NCBI RefSeq assembly: GCF_016009175.1
Contig: NZ_JADUCM010000003.1
Span: 62,001-126,000, forward strand
Length of the DNA: 64,000 nucleotides
DNA from: Pseudomonas alkylphenolica
Lineage (GTDB): Bacteria > Pseudomonadota > Gammaproteobacteria > Pseudomonadales > Pseudomonadaceae
Direction of reading: 5' to 3'
Of this stretch, positions 22,772-29,986 are shown piece after piece. The position numbers were made by a program, and so were the translations under genes. How positions within the stretch are numbered: the first letter of the stretch is position 1; every line of letters begins with the position of its first letter. The notes under the pieces are model-generated. The model searched no databases and was not told the DNA's origin. It saw nothing but the letters and a program-made list of their open reading frames with translations.

Positions 22772-23602
22772 ATGTCGACCCTGACTTATCCACAGATGGC
22801 CGATCCTTCTTTGTTAATCGAGTCCCGCCGCCGCGCTTACCTGAACGCCATGCAAGTGGTGCACTGGCTGCCGCGTACCGAACTGCCGTTCGCCGCGCCG
22901 TCGCGCCCGGAGCTGTTGCTGCCGCTGGCGCCGATGGACGAGCCGGTGTTCGATGCGCCGCCCGAGCAAGCGGTGCCGGCTGCGGTCAGTGTACCGGTGG
23001 CCCGCAGTGGCGAGCGGCCGAAGATCGAGATTCCGCGCCCAGGCAGTACGCCCAAGGTGGTGAGCAAGCCCGTGGAAGAGGCCGAAAAGGCCGCGGTGGC
23101 CGCCAAGCCGGTGCCCGTTGCGCCACCGCGCTTTGCCTTGCAGCTGCTGCGTGCCGGCAATTGCCTGCTGCTGGTGGAGCTGGCCACCGGCGAGCCGTTC
23201 CAGAGCCGCGACCCTTCCTACCTGTTGCTCAAGGACATGCTGCGCGCCGCCGGGTTGCCCGACAGCCCGCAGATCATCGGCGAGCCGGTACGCTGGCCGT
23301 TGCTGGTGCGTGGCAACCTCGACCAGGGGCCGCAGGCCGCCACCGATTTTGTACAAGGCTTCATCCAGGCGCGCCTGGAAGAAGCGCCTTGTGTCTGCCT
23401 GTGGCTGATCGGTCTGCCAGCGGTGCGGTTTGCCGGTGAGGCCGATGCACACAGTTATTACCGCGAGCTGCCGGTAGATGGCCTGGGCACCGCCTGGGCG
23501 TTGCCGGGCCTCGAATTGTTGATGGACGAGCCGCAACGCAAGGCGGACGTCTGGCAAGCCATGCGCCGGCTGATGGCGCGCTGGAAACCAAGTGATGAGT
23601 GA
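22772..23602 (+). CDS. holD: DNA polymerase III psi subunit (cryptic pseudomonad HolD)
   Basis: The 276-residue protein shows little likeness to E. coli HolD (137 residues), but lies directly before rimI as holD does in E. coli. I recall that the psi subunit of P. aeruginosa was identified biochemically as the product of the gene at this position. A Pro/Ala/Lys-rich region at about 75-120 (PRPGSTPKVVSKPVEEAEKAAVAAKPVPVAP) explains why such genes are often called TonB-like. The C-terminal 150 residues form the likely folded domain (LLRAGNCLLLVELATGEPF, DPSYLLLKDMLRAAGLPD, ELPVDGLGTAWALPGLELLM). The start is uncertain; ATG at 22796 is an alternative. Confidence 0.78.
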   Translation: MSTLTYPQMADPSLLIESRRRAYLNAMQVVHWLPRTELPFAAPSRPELLLPLAPMDEPVFDAPPEQAVPAAVSVPVARSGERPKIEIPRPGSTPKVVSKPVEEAEKAAVAAKPVPVAPPRFALQLLRAGNCLLLVELATGEPFQSRDPSYLLLKDMLRAAGLPDSPQIIGEPVRWPLLVRGNLDQGPQAATDFVQGFIQARLEEAPCVCLWLIGLPAVRFAGEADAHSYYRELPVDGLGTAWALPGLELLMDEPQRKADVWQAMRRLMARWKPSDE

Positions 23603-24047
23603 CACGATCAGCTTCCGCCGGATGACCGAGGCGGATCTGGATGCTGTACTGAAGATCGAATACGCCGCCTTCAGCCACCCCTGGACCCGGGGCATTTTCC
23701 TCGACGGGCTCAAGTCCTATGAAATCTGGCTGATGTTCGAAGGTGAGCAGCAGGTCGGCCATGGCGTGATCAACGTGATCATCGACGAGGCGCACCTGCT
23801 CAATATCACGGTCAAGCCCGAGAGTCAGGGGCGGGGCCTGGGCTTGCGCCTGCTGGAAGAACTGATGAAGCGTGCCTACGCGCTGAACGGGCGCGAGTGC
23901 TTCCTCGAGGTGCGCGCCAGCAACCAGTCGGCGTATCGCCTGTACGAGCGTTACGGTTTCAACGAGATCGGTCGTCGTCGCGATTACTACCCGGTTGCCG
24001 GTGGTCGCGAAGATGCCCTGGTCATGGCGTGTACCTTGATCGACTGA
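23595..24047 (+). CDS. rimI: Ribosomal protein S18-alanine N-acetyltransferase
   Basis: This GNAT enzyme of 150 residues acetylates the N-terminal alanine of ribosomal protein S18. Visible motifs are SFRRMTEADLDAVLKIEYAAFSHPWTRGIFLDGL at the N terminus, the acetyl-CoA loop VKPESQGRGLGLRLLEELM, and FLEVRASNQSAYRLYERYGFNEIGRRRDYYP near the C terminus, which match RimI closely. The ATG at 23595 lies 8 bases inside holD, and a GTG three bases earlier is a weaker alternative. Overlap with holD implies translational coupling, as in enterobacteria. Confidence 0.93.
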   Translation: MSDTISFRRMTEADLDAVLKIEYAAFSHPWTRGIFLDGLKSYEIWLMFEGEQQVGHGVINVIIDEAHLLNITVKPESQGRGLGLRLLEELMKRAYALNGRECFLEVRASNQSAYRLYERYGFNEIGRRRDYYPVAGGREDALVMACTLID

Positions 24048-24094
24048 ACAAGCGTCACTGTAGCCAGGCAACGAAACCCTGATGAGAAGCGACC

Positions 24095-24730
24095 ATGCAC
24101 GATCTACAAGAACTGATTGATAACAACGCGCGCTGGGCTGACTCGATCAAGCAAAAAGACCCGGACTTTTTCGCCAAGCTTGCGCGCCAGCAAACCCCGG
24201 AGTTCCTCTGGATCGGTTGCTCGGATGCACGGGTCCCGGCCAACGAGATCGTCGGTATGCTGCCGGGCGACCTGTTCGTTCACCGTAACGTCGCCAACGT
24301 TGTGCTGCACACCGACCTGAACTGCCTGTCGGTAATCCAGTACGCGGTGGACGTGCTCAAGGTGAAGCACATTCTGGTCACCGGCCACTATGGTTGTGGC
24401 GGTGTGCGGGCGTCGATGCAGGACCGTCAGCTGGGCTTGATCGATGGCTGGCTGCGTTCGATTCGCGATCTGTACTACGAGAAGCGTGACGAGCTGGCAG
24501 CCCTGGAAGGCGAAGCCAAGGTCGACCGCCTGTGCGAACTCAACGTCATCCAGCAGGTGGCAAACGTCGGCCACACCAGCATTGTGCAGAACGCCTGGCA
24601 CCGTGGGCAGAGCCTGTCGATCCACGGCTGCATCTATGGCATCAAGGACGGCCGCTGGAAGAGCCTGAACACCACCATCAGCGGCTTTGAGCAACTGCCA
24701 CCGCAGTACCGGCTGCGCCCGCAAGACTGA
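24095..24730 (+). CDS. can: Beta-class carbonic anhydrase
   Basis: The 211-residue enzyme interconverts CO2 and bicarbonate. Zinc and catalytic residues are visible: C42 and D44 with R46 in GCSDARVPAN, then the His and Cys in VTGHYGCGGVRASM. Its length and the MHDLQELIDNNARWADSIKQKDPDFF opening agree with the E. coli Can/YadF class. It is cytoplasmic, supplying bicarbonate to carboxylases. It follows rimI after 47 bases on the same strand; a REP-like half element follows its stop. Confidence 0.95.
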   Translation: MHDLQELIDNNARWADSIKQKDPDFFAKLARQQTPEFLWIGCSDARVPANEIVGMLPGDLFVHRNVANVVLHTDLNCLSVIQYAVDVLKVKHILVTGHYGCGGVRASMQDRQLGLIDGWLRSIRDLYYEKRDELAALEGEAKVDRLCELNVIQQVANVGHTSIVQNAWHRGQSLSIHGCIYGIKDGRWKSLNTTISGFEQLPPQYRLRPQD

Positions 24731-24736
24731 TGTAAG

Positions 24737-24753
24737 CGCCGGCTTGCCGGCGA
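24737..24753. repeat. REP-like half element
   Basis: CGCCGGCTTGCCGGCGA is the core palindrome of the REP family seen at 17737 and 11907, here without a partner. Confidence 0.65.
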
Positions 24754-24801
24754 TTCATGCTTAACTCCTGATAAGCCCAAGGCAGGGAAGGAGTGAGGCT
24801 G

Positions 24802-25416
24802 ATGGCAGCGTTGAGGGTGGTTACCGGCGTAGGGGTTCTTCTTGCGCTGTTGTCCAGCGCACAGGCGCACGCCGATGAGCGGGACCTGTACCTGTTTGCC
24901 CAGTGGGCAGGCGACCATGAAACCCGGACGTTTCGCCAGATGCTGGTCGACGCACGGCTGTACGGCATCGTGCCGATCCATCAGTTGCTGCGTTCGGCCA
25001 GTGACTGGCGCCAGTGTTCGGCGCAGCCCTTTGCCGTGGCGCCGGTCGCGCAGTGGCCTGCGGTACGCTCGACCCTGCAATTACTCAAGACCCTGAGTGA
25101 CCGCGGCGTGCTGCCGCGTTATGAAGTGGTCTCGGCCTACCGCAATCCAACGCTCAACCGCTGCGCCGGCGGCGCTGTCGACAGCGCCCCCACCCGTGCG
25201 TTTGCCGTTGATGTGTTGCTGCCGTCGTGGGCTGATCCCAATCCGTTGTGCCAGTTCTGGCAGACACAAGGCAAGGCCTGGAACATGGGCCTGGGCCGTT
25301 ACCCATCGGGGCGCATTCATATCGACACGGCCGGTTTTCGCACCTGGGGTGGGGACTTCAGTGCGGGCTCATCCTTTTGCGCATTGCCGGGTGCCGGCAG
25401 TCCTCAGAGCAAGTGA
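24802..25416 (+). CDS. M15-like (D-Ala-D-Ala carboxypeptidase fold) exported protein with altered metal site
   Basis: The 204-residue product has a signal peptide (MAALRVVTGVGVLLALLSSAQAHA). Residues 105-180 follow the peptidase M15A pattern: SAYRNPTLN (111-119), GGAVDSAPTRAFAVDV (123-138) and RIHID (171-175). In the family the middle motif is GGAxxSxH...AxD, where His and Asp bind zinc with the last His. Here that His is P130, while D137 and H173 remain, so ordinary zinc peptidase activity is doubtful. AAGGAG at 24788-24793 sets the start at 24802 rather than the GTG at 24793. Its stop overlaps that of the convergent LysR gene by 13 bases. A non-catalytic peptidoglycan role is possible. Confidence 0.75.
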   Translation: MAALRVVTGVGVLLALLSSAQAHADERDLYLFAQWAGDHETRTFRQMLVDARLYGIVPIHQLLRSASDWRQCSAQPFAVAPVAQWPAVRSTLQLLKTLSDRGVLPRYEVVSAYRNPTLNRCAGGAVDSAPTRAFAVDVLLPSWADPNPLCQFWQTQGKAWNMGLGRYPSGRIHIDTAGFRTWGGDFSAGSSFCALPGAGSPQSK

Positions 25417-26282
25417 GCCAGGCAAGCTTCGGCTTGTGCCTTGACCCACGTGGCGAAGCGCTGGCAGTGCTCATTGGCGAGCATCGGCGGCGGGCAGATC
25501 AGGTGGTACGCCGACTGGTCCTGCACAAAGCTGCGCGGGGCGTGCAGCTGGCCGCCATCAATTTCGTCCTGAACCATCAGAAATGACGCCATCGCCACGC
25601 CCAGGCCTGCGGCGGCCGCCTGAATGCACAGGTAGAAGTGTTCGTAATCGGCGCGGGTGGTGTCGTTAGCCGATTCGCCGGTAAGGCGCAGCCAGGTGTT
25701 CCAGGCCGCGGGCCGTGATGCGCTGTGCAGCAGGCGCATGCCCTGCAGGTGGTGCGCGGGCAAGGTCTGCTGAGTGCTGCACACAGGTCCCACCCATTCG
25801 TCGCAGATCTTCACGCTGTGCAGGTCGGGGCTCCAATGAAAATCATCGCGGCGCAGGGCCAGGTCGACACCGCTGCGGGCGAAGTCGATGGGGCCACCCG
25901 CCGCGACCAGGTGCAGCTGAATGTCCGGGTGGGCGGCATGAAACGCCGGTAGCCGGGGGATCAGCCATTTCATCGCGATGGTCGGCTCGCAGGACAGCGC
26001 CAGCACGTTCTCTTTGGCCTGCTGTTGCACGCGATACACCGCGCTTTCCAGTTGTTCGAACACCGACAGGGTCGTGCCCTGCAAGGCCCGGCCCGCCGGG
26101 GTGAGGAAAATAGCCCGGTTTCGCCGCTCGAAGAGTTGCACACCAAGCGATTCTTCAAGCTGACGCACCTGACGGCTCACGGCGCCGTGGGTGACGTTGA
26201 GCAGTTCGGCGGCGCGCACAAAGCTTTGCGTCTGGGCGGCGACGTCGAAATAGCGGAAGGCGCAGAGGGAGGGCAGCTTCAT
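25404..26282 (-). CDS. LysR-family transcriptional regulator (GcvA-like)
   Basis: The 292-residue protein has an N-terminal winged helix-turn-helix (FRYFDVAAQTQSFVRAAELLNVTHGAVSRQVRQLEESLGVQLFER) and a periplasmic-binding-fold effector domain. The opening MKLPSLCAFRYFDVAAQTQSF and the C-terminal HLICPP motif resemble the GcvA/AmpR branch. It is divergent from the LysE-family exporter, with 126 bases between them, and likely controls it. The target ligand may be an amino acid, as for LysG/ArgP-LysE pairs, but this LysR is not closely ArgP-like. Confidence 0.88.
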   Translation of the reverse strand: MKLPSLCAFRYFDVAAQTQSFVRAAELLNVTHGAVSRQVRQLEESLGVQLFERRNRAIFLTPAGRALQGTTLSVFEQLESAVYRVQQQAKENVLALSCEPTIAMKWLIPRLPAFHAAHPDIQLHLVAAGGPIDFARSGVDLALRRDDFHWSPDLHSVKICDEWVGPVCSTQQTLPAHHLQGMRLLHSASRPAAWNTWLRLTGESANDTTRADYEHFYLCIQAAAAGLGVAMASFLMVQDEIDGGQLHAPRSFVQDQSAYHLICPPPMLANEHCQRFATWVKAQAEACLAHLL

Positions 26283-26408
26283 AATGTCTGTGAGGAAAAC
26301 TAGCGGATTTGACTCACTATAAATCGCTTTTTAACCGGCATGCAGCTTTCGATAATAAAGCGCTACAGAGCTATCTGTTCTTTTTCCTAGCAGATCGAGG
26401 CGCTTTAC

Positions 26409-27026
26409 TTGAACGAACTTATCGCCGTTGCCCTTTTCACTGTTCTGGCAGTCATCAGCCCGGGCGCCGACTTTGCCCTGGTCACCCGCAGCAGTTACGG
26501 CGCCGGGCGTCGTGCCGGCTTGTCTGCAGCGTTGGGTATCGCGCTGGGGGTGCAGGTGCATGTGCTGTACACGGTGCTGGGCATTGCCCTGGTCATAAGC
26601 CAGACCCCATCGCTGTTCCTGCTGATGAAGGTACTTGGCGCGGGGTATCTGATTTATTTGGGCTACCAGTCGTTGACCAACACCACGCGCATCAAGCTGG
26701 AGAACACCGATTCCGCCAGTGGGGCGGGAGTGGGTGTCGCTTTTCGCGCAGGCTTTCTGACCAATGCACTCAACCCCAAGACCATGTTGTTCGTGGTCAG
26801 TGCCTATACCCAGGTGGTGCAGCCGGGCAGTGCGCTGGCGACAGATTTTGCCTATGGCGCCTTCATGTCGTTTGCCCACTGGCTGTGGTTCAGCCTGGTT
26901 GCGGTGTTTTTCTCCCGCGCTGCACTGCGTCGGGCCATGCTGGAGCGTCAACGGCTGGTTGACCGGGTGATCGGCGTGGCGCTCATCGGGCTCGGGCTGG
27001 CGGTGGTATTTGCCAGTGCGCGCTAG
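26409..27026 (+). CDS. LysE-family exporter
   Basis: The 205-residue inner-membrane protein has the LysE/RhtB layout: six hydrophobic segments, the signature PGADFALVTRSSYGAGRRAGLSAALGIALG near residues 17-46 and the FLTNALNPKTMLFVVSAY motif near 118-136. The family exports amino acids or related compounds. No ATG fits; the TTG at 26409 with GAGG nine bases before it is the best start. It is divergent from the LysR gene and ends before a bidirectional terminator shared with tRNA-Met. Confidence 0.88.
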   Translation: MNELIAVALFTVLAVISPGADFALVTRSSYGAGRRAGLSAALGIALGVQVHVLYTVLGIALVISQTPSLFLLMKVLGAGYLIYLGYQSLTNTTRIKLENTDSASGAGVGVAFRAGFLTNALNPKTMLFVVSAYTQVVQPGSALATDFAYGAFMSFAHWLWFSLVAVFFSRAALRRAMLERQRLVDRVIGVALIGLGLAVVFASAR

Positions 27027-27049
27027 GTGGAGCAAAAAACGCAGGCAAG

Positions 27050-27082
27050 AAAAAAGGGCTTACCTTTCGGTAAGCCCTTTTT
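27050..27082. terminator. Bidirectional terminator between lysE-type gene and tRNA-Met
   Basis: AAAAAGGGCTTACC pairs with GGTAAGCCCTTTTT around a TTTC loop, giving T runs on both strands. It serves the exporter (plus) and the tRNA (minus). Confidence 0.93.
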
Positions 27083-27088
27083 AGTACT

Positions 27089-27165
27089 TGGTGGCTACAC
27101 AGGGACTTGAACCCCGGACCCCAGCATTATGAATGCTATGCTCTAACCAACTGAGCTATGTAGCC
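27089..27165 (-). tRNA. tRNA-Met (anticodon CAT, elongator)
   Basis: The 77-base sequence folds as a cloverleaf: acceptor GGCTACA pairs with TGTAGCC, the D arm reads GCTCAGTTGGTTAGAGC, the anticodon stem AGCAT/ATGCT holds a TCATAA loop, and the T arm carries GGTTCAAGTCC. CCA is encoded. It resembles elongator tRNA-Met rather than the CAT-reading tRNA-Ile. Confidence 0.95.
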
Positions 27166-27289
27166 AAGTGGCGCGCATTATTCGCTCGAAACGGATTGCT
27201 GTCAACACTCTTTTTCAAAAAAAATTATCGAACGATCAACCGCTTAGCCATTTCAGGGGTTCAGAGGCCATTTTTCGCGGGGTGTCGCC

Positions 27290-28234
27290 TCAGCGAACGA
27301 TGATCAGCTGCCCCGCCAGGTGGTTGGCTTTCAGTTGCTGGCTGCTGATCAGGGCGTCGAAGGCGGTGTTGGCCTGGTCGAGGTCGAAGCTGCCGCTGAC
27401 CCGTTTCTCTCCCGAATGGTCGTCGAGCAGCAGCAGGCGCGCCCCCTGGTAGTCGGCCAGTTTCTGCAGCACCTCACGCAACGGCACCTCGCTGACCCGC
27501 AGTTGTCCTTCTCGCCAGGCCAGCAAACGCTCGGCATCGACCTTCTCGACCTGATCCAGGCGCCTGCGATTGAAGGTCAGGCGCTGGCCGGCGGCGAGCA
27601 GGCGCTTATCGCCATTACTGCTGACCTCGACGTTGCCGTTGAGCAGTACCACCTCGTTGTGGTCGTGGCCCCGGCTGACTGAAAGGCGCGTACCCAGTAC
27701 CTGCACCTGGGCCTCATCGATGTCGACGACAAACGGCCGGCCATCGCGAATAACCTCGATGTACACCTGCCCCTGAACCAGTCGCACCCTGCGCACCGGG
27801 CCGCGCAGGTCGACATCCACGGCGCTGGCGCTGTCGAGGGTCAGGCGGGAGCCGTCGGCCAACTGCACCTGACGGCGTTCGCCGGGTGCCGTGGCGACAT
27901 TGCTGTTCGCCCGTTGCACCGCAGGCCACTGCGCCAGCAGCACCAGCCCAGCGATCAACAGCACACCGGCCGCCACCGCCCAACCTCGCCAGGCGCGTGC
28001 AACCGTGCGCGGCGGAGCCCGACGCGCACGGCGTGGGGGAACCTGCAGCTGTTGCCAGAACAGCTGCACCTCGGCAAAGGTCCGCGCGTTTGCAGGGTCT
28101 TCGAGCCAGTGTTCGAAGGTCCGACGCTCATCAGGCTTCAGGTTGTCGGCACGCAGGCGGCTGAACCAGTCGAGGGCCTGTTGTTCGCGGTCGTCTGATT
28201 CGACAGGTTGAGCGGGAGCGGGCGAAGGATTCAT
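27290..28234 (-). CDS. FecR-family anti-sigma regulator without an adjacent sigma gene
   Basis: The 314-residue protein has an N-terminal cytoplasmic anti-sigma region (ALDWFSRLRADNLKPDERRTFEHWLEDPANARTF, residues 20-53), one membrane helix (about 85-103) and a periplasmic FecR domain (ERRQVQLADGSRLTLDSASAVDVDLRGPVRRVRLVQGQVYIEV) ending in a DUF4974/STN-like tail (VPLREVLQKLADYQGARLLLLDD). Such proteins relay signals from a TonB-dependent transducer to a FecI-type sigma factor. Here the upstream neighbour is a divergent MFS gene, no fecI-like gene exists anywhere in the window, and the only TonB receptor nearby lacks the signalling domain. A Fur-like site lies upstream. Confidence 0.9.
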   Translation of the reverse strand: MNPSPAPAQPVESDDREQQALDWFSRLRADNLKPDERRTFEHWLEDPANARTFAEVQLFWQQLQVPPRRARRAPPRTVARAWRGWAVAAGVLLIAGLVLLAQWPAVQRANSNVATAPGERRQVQLADGSRLTLDSASAVDVDLRGPVRRVRLVQGQVYIEVIRDGRPFVVDIDEAQVQVLGTRLSVSRGHDHNEVVLLNGNVEVSSNGDKRLLAAGQRLTFNRRRLDQVEKVDAERLLAWREGQLRVSEVPLREVLQKLADYQGARLLLLDDHSGEKRVSGSFDLDQANTAFDALISSQQLKANHLAGQLIIVR

Positions 28235-28303
28235 AGAGGATCGGTCTTGTTTCAGCGTGCAATGAGGCCGCGTCGTTGTTGTTCATTCCGAAAAGATGCT
28301 AAA

Positions 28304-28322
28304 GCTATTGAGAATTATTAAC
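28304..28322 (-). promoter_or_regulatory. Fur-like site between fecR and the MFS gene
   Basis: GCTATTGAGAATTATTAAC matches the 19-bp Fur consensus at 14 of 19 positions. It lies 70 bases upstream of fecR and about 95 upstream of the divergent MFS gene, so it could serve either. Confidence 0.5.
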
Positions 28323-28416
28323 AAGTACGACATTTGCACGCTCGTCGAAAAGAATAGTGCGCTTGCTAACGAATTCTGGATAATTGGATCCCAACCCACC
28401 GACGGATGTCCTAGTC

Positions 28417-29634
28417 ATGGCTGTGAGCAGTGTCGCGTCAACTTCACCCACCCCTAGCGCTGCTGCCCAGAGCAGTCCGCTGGTCATGCGGATCATTGCC
28501 GCCTGTGCCCTGGCGCACCTGATCAACGACCTGATCCAGGCAGTACTCCCGTCGATCTACCCGTTGCTCAAAGCCAACTACGGCTTGAGCTTTGCCCAGG
28601 TGGGCATGATTACTCTGACCTTCCAGATCACCGCTTCCTTGCTGCAACCCTGGGTAGGCTTTTATACCGACCGCAAGCCGATGCCGAACCTGCTGCCGCT
28701 GGGCACGCTGTGTACGCTGGTGGGCATTGTCATGCTGGCGTATGTCGGCAGTTTCCCGATGATCTTGCTGGCGGCGGCGCTGGTCGGTATTGGCTCGTCG
28801 ACCTTCCACCCGGAAACCTCGCGTATTGCACGCCTGGCTTCGGGCGGGCGTTACGGGCTGGCGCAGTCTTCGTTCCAGGTTGGCGGCAATGCCGGCTCGG
28901 CGCTGGGCCCGTTGCTGGCGGCGGCGATCATCATTCCGTTCGGGCAGGGCAATGTGGTCTGGTTCGGTCTGTTCGCAATCTTTGCGGTACTGGTGACCTA
29001 CGGCCTGAGCCGCTGGTACCGTGAACACCTGAACCTGTTCAAGGCCAAAGCCGGCCAGGCGGCCACCCACGGCCTGTCGCGCGGGCGGGTGATCGGTGCG
29101 CTGGTGGTACTGGGCCTGTTGGTGTTTTCCAAGTACTTCTACATGTCCAGCCTGACCAGCTACTACACCTTCTACCTGATCGAGAAGTTCGACCTGTCGG
29201 TGGGCAGCTCACAGCTTCACCTGTTCCTGTTTCTTGGCGCGGTAGCGGCGGGCACCTTCTTCGGCGGGCCGATCGGTGACCGTATCGGCCGAAAAGCGGT
29301 GATCTGGTTCTCGATTCTCGGTGTCGCCCCGTTTACCCTGGCGCTGCCGTACGCGGACCTGTTCTGGACCAGTGTCCTCAGTGTGATCATCGGTTTCATT
29401 CTGGCTTCGGCGTTCTCGGCCATCGTGGTGTATGCCCAGGAGCTGGTACCGGGCAATGTCGGCATGATCGCCGGGATTTTCTTCGGCCTGATGTTCGGCT
29501 TTGGTGGTATCGGTGCGGCATTGCTCGGTTACCTCGCCGACTTCAAAGGGATCGAGTACGTCTACAGCATTTGCTCCTATCTGCCGCTGTTCGGTTTGCT
29601 GGCCATCCTGCTACCGTCTACCGGAAAGCGCTGA
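28417..29634 (+). CDS. MFS transporter, fosmidomycin-resistance (Fsr) type
   Basis: The 405-residue protein has about twelve membrane segments and resembles Fsr drug exporters: ALAHLINDLIQAVLPSIYPLLKANYGLSFAQVGMITL near the start, GIGSSTFHPETSRIARLASGGRYGLAQSSFQVGGNAGSALGPLLAA, and FGFGGIGAALLGYLAD in helix 11. The actual substrate is unknown; fosmidomycin is the E. coli Fsr drug. A TTG at 28384 would add 11 residues, but the ATG at 28417 starts the usual Ser/Thr/Ala-rich N terminus. It is divergent from fecR. Confidence 0.88.
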   Translation: MAVSSVASTSPTPSAAAQSSPLVMRIIAACALAHLINDLIQAVLPSIYPLLKANYGLSFAQVGMITLTFQITASLLQPWVGFYTDRKPMPNLLPLGTLCTLVGIVMLAYVGSFPMILLAAALVGIGSSTFHPETSRIARLASGGRYGLAQSSFQVGGNAGSALGPLLAAAIIIPFGQGNVVWFGLFAIFAVLVTYGLSRWYREHLNLFKAKAGQAATHGLSRGRVIGALVVLGLLVFSKYFYMSSLTSYYTFYLIEKFDLSVGSSQLHLFLFLGAVAAGTFFGGPIGDRIGRKAVIWFSILGVAPFTLALPYADLFWTSVLSVIIGFILASAFSAIVVYAQELVPGNVGMIAGIFFGLMFGFGGIGAALLGYLADFKGIEYVYSICSYLPLFGLLAILLPSTGKR

Positions 29635-29652
29635 GGCCTCAAGATAGAGCTA

Positions 29653-29681
29653 TTGACGGGTGGCATGGGTTCTCCTAGAGT
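29653..29681 (+). promoter_or_regulatory. Sigma-70 promoter upstream of the second MFS gene
   Basis: TTGACG (29653-29658) and TAGAGT (29676-29681) are 17 bases apart. The transcript would start near 29688 and carry a leader of about 300 bases. Confidence 0.65.
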
Positions 29682-29711
29682 GCCGCCCATTCTTTCCTGT
29701 GTAACCGACGT

Positions 29712-29855
29712 ATGAGCCGCTTCAGCCTTACATTCGCGCAACGCCAGCCGGTCATCCTGACCCGTTGCTGCGATTGGCCGAGCGATACCGTGCTCAAGCG
29801 TCGGCGCAGCGTGCTGTTCGCCTTCACCTTCTCCCCACCCGTCCGCGCCCACTGA
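29712..29855 (+). CDS. Possible 47-residue leader ORF
   Basis: ATG at 29712 opens a 47-codon frame ending TGA at 29855, starting about 24 bases after the predicted transcription start. The peptide opens MSRFSLTFAQRQPVILTRCC, then has Asp-Trp-Pro, three consecutive Arg and an aromatic FAFTF stretch. The Shine-Dalgarno signal is poor. Expression is not shown by the sequence; it is listed because its position between a promoter and a hairpin resembles an attenuator leader. Confidence 0.35.
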   Translation: MSRFSLTFAQRQPVILTRCCDWPSDTVLKRRRSVLFAFTFSPPVRAH

Positions 29856-29933
29856 TCAGGCTGTTGCGTGCCCGGCTTCCTGCCGTGGCCGAGCCTTTGT
29901 ACATCTGAATTTTTTCGGTCGTGTTTGCGCGCG

Positions 29934-29966
29934 CCCGGGGCAATGTCGTCGCGATGTTGCCCCGGG
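29934..29966 (+). promoter_or_regulatory. Leader hairpin before the second MFS gene
   Basis: A 10-bp perfect stem (CCCGGGGCAA / TTGCCCCGGG) extends by four weaker pairs to a GTCGC loop. It ends about 21 bases before the MFS start codon and 12 before its GGAG. Confidence 0.65.
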
Positions 29967-29986
29967 GCGGCGGTTGTGGAGTGGTG

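Larger units (their letters stand above)
29635..29986 (+). other. 352-base leader region of the second MFS gene
   Basis: This gap holds a good sigma-70 promoter (29653-29681), a 47-codon ORF (29712-29855), a T run at 29911-29915, and a strong hairpin (29934-29966) just before the ribosome-binding site of the MFS gene at 29987. No longer gene was found on either strand that is not a shadow. Confidence 0.6.

Noticed and set aside
22772..23602. TonB energy transducer
   Set aside because: The Pro/Lys-rich stretch is TonB-like, but there is no N-terminal membrane helix or TonB C-terminal domain, and the holD-rimI context explains the gene better.
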